This document shows positions 56,172 through 64,000 of a stretch of DNA of 64,000 bases, piece after piece. The DNA is from Platycnemis pennipes (Eukaryota > Arthropoda > Insecta > Odonata > Platycnemididae), in the NCBI GenBank assembly GCA_933228895.1, contig OW121857.1:1054001-1118000 (forward strand), in the 5' to 3' direction. The notes beneath the pieces were generated by a model. The model worked only from the letters and a program-made list of their open reading frames with translations. It made no database searches and had not been told where the DNA came from. The first letter of the stretch is position 1, and the number at the start of each line of letters is the position of its first letter. Made by a program: the position numbers and the translations under genes.

Positions 56172-57144
56172 CAAGGAACTCATTCACTGAGAAGTACAAT
56201 TTATTAAGAATAAGCATTCTTAAATTACTCTCAAGTTTTTGAATTAACTCCACTTGTTTTATCACATTTGGAAGTTTGTTGAAAAGACGAAGACCTATGG
56301 TTGATGGTCCTATTGTCGATTTTTCTAGTTCGTACATAGGGTACGTGGACGTCACAATGCCTCCAGGTAAAGTGATGGTGAACACTGGAATTGAGGGTAA
56401 AATCTGACAAGTTACCTTTGCAGCAAACACAATGAAGTCACAGACCAAGGGCAGGATTTTAAGATCACTAAATAGTGGACGACAGGTCACCTGAGGGCCA
56501 ACTTGTACAGTGAGTCACGTGATTCTCTTTTGCATTCAGACTACTTTTAAAGCAGAAGGAGATGAACCCCCCAGAGGTGGAATGCTGTTGGTGACATGAG
56601 AATAGAACAGATCATAGGAGAGAGTTAAAAGGACATCAATGGTAAACAGCAAAGTAAACTGGAGGAGGGGTGGGCCTTCTGGAGCCCCCCCCCCCCTTCT
56701 GGCACTTACAATTAGACCTCTTATAGAGCCATTGTATGTGCCAACCCACGATTACCCTGCCCACCACTTGCAGACACGGGACAAGAGCACAATGGTAGAG
56801 ATAGGTATGTGGCCTCCAAGTCACTTGCCCATAATCGGTAAATGTGTCAGGTCGTATATCAAAGGATGATGGGATAGACAGAATTTAGTAGGTGCAGGCT
56901 GTTAGGTAGGCATATCTGTAGTATGCGAGGTACAACTAGTAATCATTACTTAAGTGAGAACCTTGATTGTTCACCTTTACTTTTTCAATTTTGGTGATAG
57001 GTGCACCCATGATTGTTGTATACCATGATGTATATTAGAATGATTGTATTAGTTAATGCATTTGGGTACATTTTCTATTGAATGTTTTAGGAGCCATGGG
57101 ATTAGTGCGGATATATTAATGCTTGTCACATGCTTTGCAAGTGC
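56172..57144. other. No gene seen
   Basis: Mixed-composition DNA with a 14-base C run at 56688 and several chance ORFs. No exon or element end recognised. Confidence 0.5.
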
Positions 57145-57468
57145 CTTACTAGTACCTAAAATGTGCCTTTTTAAGGTGCCTAAAAGGTGCTTGAAAAAGG
57201 CACCTAAAAGGTGGCTTCTGTGACTTTTTAGGTGCCTCTGAGGCGCCTTCAAAGCACATTTTCCTGCAAGTGTGCTACGTGGTGCATCAGGCATGCATTT
57301 TCAGCGATTCCAACGTGCGTTTGTGACTTGCTTGTGCAGCGCTCCTGACGTGCCTGAGCAACGCTGCTGACACCCATTTGCAGCGCATCCGACATTCATA
57401 AGAGGGAAGTTCAGGAGTGCTAGATGCGCTGCCGCAAAGTGCATCAGCAGGACTTTGTGTTTACTGGG
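57145..57468 (+). repeat. CCCAGTAAACACA-type right end with AGGTGCC and GCAGCGC words
   Basis: It ends TGTGTTTACTGGG (57456-57468). Near 57150-57250 there are at least six AGGTGC(C/T) words in both orientations (AAGGTGCCTAAAAGGTGC and inverses), then GCAGCGCTCCTGACGTGC-like words up to the terminus. It has a different subterminal set from the 5521, 20043, 43301 and 63248 elements. Confidence 0.55.
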
Positions 57469-57696
57469 TAGTGACTCATTTTCTGCATAGTATTGTTTGG
57501 CTCCTTAAAATCTTCTTGCATATTTTTACATATGATTGGAATGATTTTTTATATGTTTATGACTTTTCTGAATTGTATCAAACTGTACTGGATCTTTTCA
57601 TTTATTCCTCCTTTTTCTTGGATGTGTATTGTATATTTCCCCCTGGCATGTACCTTGATCTCCATAAGATCGAAGGTTTTCCAGCAGACTAGCTGT

Positions 57697-57771
57697 AGAA
57701 AATCTTTTCGGGTTTTCCACCAAGTCAGGTTGTCAACCTGACCAGGTGGAAAACCACAAAAAAGATTTTCT
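57697..57771. repeat. Near-perfect long hairpin, 36-38-bp arms
   Basis: 57697-57732 and 57734-57771 pair around a single T (CAGGTTG T CAACCTG at the centre), with GTTTTCCACC facing GGTGGAAAAC and AGAAAATCTTTT facing AAAAGATTTTCT. A few mismatches and a 2-bp difference in arm length. CTTGATCTCC flanks both sides in the same orientation (57655, 57777). It precedes an AATAAAGATATTATTATTA tail. Confidence 0.75.
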
Positions 57772-60700
57772 AAAACCTTGATCTCCAGGCAAATAAAGAT
57801 ATTATTATTAGTACATATTTGGTACAACTACTAATGGGTATGAGGAAACTTGCTCAGCAAAGAAAATTACAAAAAACTAGATTGTTTTATTAAAATGATA
57901 ATTAAACTCTTACAAACACTCAAAAAAACTAAGAGCAAAGAAAAATTACACAGCATTAGATATCAATGAACGAAACAAATAAACTTCCAGATAATGTTTA
58001 ACATCTATTTCTATTCATCAACCATAAGTACAACCTGCAGCTTAAGTCACAGTACACATGTCACCTAGAAAATGAAATGCTTTTTATGCTCATATCACCA
58101 CAAACATGTGAATTATTGCTATAGCAATACAGGTACATACAAATAAACTAAATTACTACAGCAATAATAGTTCATCGTACATATGAGTGCACAAGGCCAA
58201 TTTGTGCTTTTCATCTATATCACAGCCTAATGCAGATATAACGTATTTCTTAATCTCACAATTGTCTTCATTTTCAATAAATACAGTGAGTCCTGCCAGT
58301 TAAAACATTCCCTGAAATGAAAAAACCTCTGCACACTTTGAGAGATTGCTCCATGCAGACGTGCAATCTCCAATTTGAGCTTCACTTGTCGGCTAAAAGG
58401 CAATCAATTGTTCCCTCATTCAACAGCACAATATATCAATGTAAATTCAATGTATGAAACATAGTATAATTTTCCTCTTACGTTTTATAACTATCACAAG
58501 ATTAACTACAAAAGATTCCCATAGGCATTGAACAACAGTATTAGTAGTCTACAGGAAATTACCATTCTTTAACATTCCCCATAATTATTAACAATAGCCT
58601 CTACCAGTGAAATTCTCAGAACCTCATTTCTCTTTTCTGCATTGGATGATATGCTTAGACTTTTTGTAAATAAGTTTTTGATAATGATTCATTGCATCCA
58701 AGGCAAACTTAAAGAAATCACTCTCTACTCCCATTCTTATTTGTACGTGCATGCACACTCTCTCCAATTATAGATACCATATGATACACGTTGGTGGCAG
58801 CCACCACCCAATTTATAATATTTAACACTTTGAGAGCAACTAGACACAAGGTTTGCAAGCTACAAGAAAATTACAACATCAAAATTAAATGAACCCTAAT
58901 CACCCAAAAATATAAATTTTATAGTAAATATCTAAGTACATGTGTATTATTTCAGTCAGTGAAAAATGATATTCAGTTACTTCATATTGCATACCAGTCA
59001 CTAGAGCACATACATGGAAGGTAAAACGTATGCTGATATTCTAATTACATCGAATGAAAGTAAGTAGTTTTGAAAATGTAATTTTTGCCTCAATATGATG
59101 TCTAACTTCAGGGGCCAAGAAACTATGTACCTACATATTAATGACTAACCTCAAATGAGAAATGCATCAAAGGGAACCATGGTATAATTTCATATAAGTA
59201 TGACTTGTGCTGCGTGAAATAAAATATTTAAAATTTAACAGAACCCTGCTCCATTCATAAATAATGATGTAAGCTACTTTCAGATTTAACATTTTGACGC
59301 ATATGCTACGAAGTGTGATATATATGAGCACAAATGGCAGCCAAATATCAATCAACACATGGAGGAGATTCATTCGTGTAAAGAACACGAATCACCCACA
59401 TCAACAAAGTCTGTTTTAAATTAAAATTGATACAAATATTTTATTGATGATTGTTTTTATTCTGTAAGTGAATTCTTGTTGAATGTCAAATGATGTGCTT
59501 TGTGTCCTGTGCCAAAATGTTTATAAACTCCGCTGTATTTTATTGTACTTCACTTTCTGAGGTCTCATATGTGTGCCAACATATCTCCTAGACCAAAAAA
59601 CTGTTATTATTATTCCTGAATATCACTTCTTAGACAAATTATAGCCTTTGAACACCAGATAATTGTAAAAGGTATATCTGATGACTGAATGTTCTGCTGG
59701 TTTATCAAGTGAAAAAAAGACTGATCAGCATTATAGTGACAACCAAGTTGATATTTTCAAAATACATAACCTCACTAATGTCCAATGACTACATAGCTAT
59801 TCTCAGATTCATTAATTTAAGTCTGCAAGGAAAATATCTTAATCCACTTCCCAAACTTAACAGTTATAGAAATCTATGGCTCAGTGACACTTGGGTAACA
59901 ATAACTCCTGTGCAAATATACACAGCCTGACAAACAAAAACATGTTGCCAAAATAAAAAAATTGACTTTAAATAAACAACTAATAAAATATTTCATTTAT
60001 ACCTACAGTTCATAGCAAACATATGAATGAGGCATTGGCACGCATTGAATTTCACAAGACAGGCATCAGATAAAGAGACCTGAAAATATCTCATTACCAT
60101 TTCTTGTATCCTAATATTGTGTCCTATATTTTGTATGATTTACATAATCTCTGGGTAAATAAACAATTACTATTATTATTTGAAAGACAAACTTTAGACA
60201 GCACAGCCATAGTTAAGTGACAGCATGTTACATGCTTTGTCTTCCCAGCCATTTATACTGTAAGCAACATACAAATCTCTAGTAGGGCAAGGACAGGGCA
60301 CCTATAAGCTATAACGTTGCTCAATAATAGAAATGCAATTCAGCTCTCGATCCACAACTCCCTCATGCTCCACGACCTTCAAATTTAAGAATGCTGCAAA
60401 TTGCTCATCTACAGAGATTTCCAACCATCTGCTCTGCTCTTGCGTACGCATCTGGAGGGTGGAGATGCATTTCCACAGCGCATCGAGTGACCATTAAAAG
60501 CGGAAGAGCAAATTACAGCACTGCACAGAAAGAAAGGTTCATACACATGACAATAGGGAGCAGAGTTGAGGAGTAGATGCCATTAGCTTACAAAATGACA
60601 ATTCATGGGACAAAGTACACAAGGGTACAGTTAAAATGAAAAGGTAGAGCCATTTTTCTATGGGCAGAATTCGATTTTATAGGAAAAGAATATTAATTTT

Positions 60701-62957
60701 TTAGAGCTTATGAAGGAACATTCATTACAATTAAATGATTCTTTTATATTATGACAACATTAGAACAACTAATCAGCAACTGAATAACATATAGGTATTT
60801 TTTATGCATAAAAACTAAACGGAGAGTGTTAGGAACTACTGAGCAGATAGCACAGCGTTCAAGCCAAAGGTCAGTGTGGCCAGGGACGGCTGGATTAAGT
60901 GCTCTCTCATATACAGGGCAGCCTCCAATGCAATGGTCACCCACAAGGGCCCCGTGCAAAACATTGCCTGAGTCCATCAGGATGTGCATCTGCTCTGCGT
61001 TTGCAGCAGACTTAAGATTTAACGCTCCACCCACTACACTATCATTCTGTACTACTGTGCATTATCGTATTAACAAAACTCAAAACTACCTTCGAGAAAG
61101 TGTATTCTCAGCTGATGATCATTTTGTTGACTCCCACAAATGGAGTCTTTACAATTGATTCAACATTATGTACTTCCTGCATAAAAATACTCATTTACTA
61201 CTAGGCTATCAGTAGAAAACAAAGCAAGGAAGGTATTTATCATATTGTAACTTATTTCCTGAAATGATAACGACACATTTCTTGTATTCCTACCTGATTG
61301 TACAAATGAGACTGTCATAGGATATGATATATGTACAAAGAATCAAGTGAAGAAATGCACTGCATAAAATCGAATCAAAATGAAAGATTCAAATCGCATT
61401 CAAACTCATTCTTTGAAATTTCACAATTTCATAGAGCAAGGCTTTTCAATACCATTCCACTGGAAAGATATCTAAGACAACAGTAAGTAGTATAAAACAG
61501 AATTTTTTAAAGTTTTGAATGATAATCCTGAACTTCTCAACAAACTTCTAAAAATGCTGAACAAATTGTTATTAATAAATTTGTTTTTCTCCTCTATTTC
61601 CTAATTCTTGTATTTTATCAATAGAGATATTAAAAGGCACAAATAATAATCCCAAGCAATATGAATCAAACAGTTACTGCAACAGGAAATTGTTTCAGCT
61701 GCAGCTCTTGATGGAGACTAGTCTAAATCAAGACATTTCAAATTTGAAGTCATCACTCTTCATCCCATTAAAATGATTATTGCCCAATTGACAACCAATA
61801 CACTTACGTAGGAGCAAATATAATGTACCACAAAAACAGGATGGAAACTACAAATATTTATCTAACTTGAATTTATGGAATATATCAAGATTTTTGTCAC
61901 AGTAAAATTGAAGAAAAACAACAAAATATGTATTATGGCGAACTGAAAATATACTATTAAAAGAATCTAGTCTTCCGACTGACACAACACCTACTCAACA
62001 ATGATTCCTCATGGCTTGCTCACAGTTAAGTTGAAAAGAACACTGAACCAGAGATGATACCACAGATATTAACCAAAGAATAGAGAGGAATGCAGGCCTT
62101 AAAGCCACTTTACTTGCAAGTGCTGTTCTCAAAAATGCATGGCATTACATATACTGAGTGAGGGCACCCCTATAAGCCCCACCTGATGTACGCAGACATT
62201 TGACACACACTATCCATCCATGCAAACACTTCCTGACATCAGCCGTCTGCAAGCTACAGCAGGAAGGCAGAGCGAGATATCTTGCCACACCCAAACATGT
62301 TTAAAACACGACATCCCATAATCCCCAGCCAAGTGGTTGATAAATAACCAACTACATATAATGTCCATAATGGAAAGGTACTTGGTGCATGCATTGATAG
62401 GATAAATCTCACAGGGAGAATGGTAAATTATACTCTCCACATATCTTTAAATTTCAAATGCAATTGTTGGAATGTATCATGGAATTTGATATAACCCATA
62501 TGAAAATAAACTTTAGAAAACTTCATGACATGACCTGTTAAACATGGTACTTAAATGAAACAAACTTTGTACACACTACACAGCTTTAAATATTCCCCGA
62601 TTGATTTCAGCGACTAAGCATCATTTTCAAGGGGGGGCTAACTTTTAACTAATGGTCAATAATACCTTGAGGCAAGTCAAATTAAGACACATTTCTCCAT
62701 CATAACAACATCAGCCGGCACCTGTCAAAGCATCAACCATCACAGGGTCAGCAAAAAGTAACAATTAAGGAAAGATTTCAAGAGCACTAAAAAAAATCTT
62801 GAATGATAATACCTCCATGCTCCATACTTCCATAAAAGATTTCTACTTGCATTCAGAGAAACAAAATACACTAAGTTGGTTAAATATGGAACAGAGCAAT
62901 GGCAACAGGAAGATAAATTTGGATTAATTCACAATAAATTTACTCACTCCTCCACTA
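57772..62957. other. No gene seen; long unique AT-rich tract
   Basis: Over 5 kb with no recognised exon, element end or RNA gene. It contains ATT-type tails near 57795 and 60165 (possible LINE 3' ends), and minus-strand AATAAAA at about 57885. The texture, AT-rich with few repeats, would suit a long 3' UTR or intron of a gene outside the window, but I have no direct evidence. A GC-richer patch at 60830-61040 holds a 96-codon minus ORF with no recognised motif. Confidence 0.45.
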
Positions 62958-63080
62958 CCGTATTTACTCGTGTAAGCCACACCCTCGTGTATCCTACGCA
63001 CCCCTATTTTCGGGTGCGCTCGTGAGGAAAAAATTGTTTTTTTGTGCCCACGAGTCTGCATCATTTTGTCATAACATGAA
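62958..63080. repeat. Possible MITE end (CCGTATTTACTCG)
   Basis: CCGTATTTACTCGTGTAAGC followed by CACCCTCGTGTATCCTACGC is the kind of end seen in widespread MITEs that start ACCGTATTTACTCG. Several CTCGTG/CACGAG words follow. No second end was found, so the assignment is weak. Confidence 0.3.
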
Positions 63081-63247
63081 TGCACGTTCTTTGATAGAAA
63101 TGCTGTGCCTAAATTATGTGTACGTCTTTATCATTAATTGATTGAATTACGTGTTAAAATCGTCACGATTGTCGTTGTGCATAGACGCACAGCCTCTTTT
63201 ACTGTGCATCTTTTTCTCATAGCATCTCACGGTAATCACAGTTACAT

Positions 63248-64000
63248 CCCAGCTAGCACAGGGGATATCGTTTCCCAGATATGAAGGGGATATATAACGG
63301 AAAAGGTGCTCTTCGGATTTCAGGGACGGATATCACGGAGAAAACATGTCAGCGACTTATCCGTGATCATAATAATGGATCCATTCGGAAGAATAGAAGT
63401 AGTTAAATATTAATATTGTAATTTAATCAATTGATTAAATTACACTGTTAATTATTTAGCGAGAGATTACTCTCAGGAAGGACTAAATTCTTTCTGGTGT
63501 ATTATATCTAATGTGGGCTTGAGCTACACGGTAGCAGACATTTGGCGAAATTTAGCTCGCTCTCTCGGCCAATTCCGGAAAAATATGCGAAAAAATGAAA
63601 CTCTTTCGCCATGTGAAAATCGCCATCTTTGGAGCCCGTCTTACTTTGGTAATAAATCTGCGCTCGCTTCCTTGCTTTGCTCATTTCATTATTCCTGCTG
63701 CAATGGTAAATATTCAGATGCCGAGAAGAATCCAACAACCTAGTTCAACGAATATACATCGCAACCAGCTTCTTGTACGAGACAATAAGGTAAGGTAACA
63801 TTCATTTTGCTTTTTTAAAATTTTTAGTAATTGTCATTTAATTTTTGTATCTGCCGGTGTATCGCTATTTTGTACTAGTACCTATCTTTTTGACCATATT
63901 ATTACAAAATGGAAAACAATTGTTAATTTAAAGGTAATAATCTTTAATATTACGACGTGGCTTGAATTAACTTAGGTGCGAAATGATATTATTGACACAG
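63248..64000 (+). mobile_element. Left end of a CCCAGC-type element, continues beyond the window
   Basis: CCCAGCTAGCACA (63248-63260) follows AT (63246-63247), as at 20041. Subterminal words are GGATAT(C/A) and their inverses (GGGGATATCG, AGATATGAAGGGGATATA, GGATATCACGG) within 100 bp. The right end is not in the window. Downstream ORFs on both strands at 63508-63798 overlap and are not recognised. Confidence 0.6.

Noticed and set aside
60744..61034. 96-codon minus-strand ORF as a host gene
   Set aside because: No known motif, no splice or promoter context, and the GC-richer patch could be a repeat; left unannotated as a gene.
1..64000. CRISPR arrays, bacterial operons, Shine-Dalgarno sites or plasmid features
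   Set aside because: No regularly spaced repeats with unique spacers and no bacterial gene structure; splice signals, LINEs and LTR elements show the DNA is eukaryotic.

Overview
The window is eukaryotic and almost certainly from an arthropod, most likely an insect. It is AT-rich, has no operon structure, and is dominated by transposable elements typical of arthropods: jockey/CR1-type and RTE-type LINEs, a Ty3/gypsy LTR element, an irritans-type mariner, pogo/Tigger-type elements, PIF/Harbinger, hAT-type MITEs and TTAA elements. No intact host gene with a recognised function was found. The species cannot be named from what is visible.

Layout. 1-9.9 kb: mostly unassigned AT-rich DNA with an element end (1-243), a 1.2-kb element with CCCAGCCAGCACA termini (5521-6741) and a TTAA MITE (8683-9167). 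9.99-30.19 kb: two nearly identical 7.95-kb elements in opposite orientation (9997-17947 and 22252-30190), each with GGGTGTTCAAC termini and TTAA target duplications, forming 8-kb inverted arms around a 4.3-kb spacer. Both carry the same older inserts (an RTE LINE remnant, a hAT MITE, a tRNA-like SINE). 19.7-35.0 kb: one old LINE has been split by three independent insertions: a CCCAGC-type element, the second 7.94-kb TTAA element and a gypsy element (30682-34504). At each junction, keeping one copy of the target duplication lets the LINE frame continue. 35-42 kb: an exon-like remnant, tandem duplications, a Tigger-type transposase, a dead mariner, then a decayed single-exon serpin followed at once by an intact 226-codon ORF of unknown function, both on the minus strand. 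42.29-51.46 kb: a PIF/Harbinger element with matching 18-bp ends and a CAT duplication. It encodes a well-preserved HARBI1-type nuclease (minus) and a decayed Myb/SANT-like partner (plus), and has been invaded by another LINE and a possible Mutator-like fragment. 52.3-57.8 kb: a 1351-bp element with an exact 8-bp duplication that carries a ~55-bp satellite, a pogo-type transposase relic and more CCCAG-type ends. 57.8-63.2 kb: unique AT-rich sequence with no gene seen. 63248-64000: the left end of another CCCAGC-type element.

How things fit together. Little here is host function; the interest lies in the order of insertions and in three unusual signals. (1) A shared 13-bp terminal motif, CCCAGYNARCACA, appears at nine ends in the window, but the repeats just inside it differ completely from one element to the next. 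(2) An 8-kb TTAA element without a recognisable transposase carries older TE cargo and occurs as an inverted pair. (3) The serpin/unknown-ORF pair has a TATA box sitting on the upstream stop codon, a compactness more like a DNA virus or a virus-like element than an arthropod locus; its origin is an inference only.
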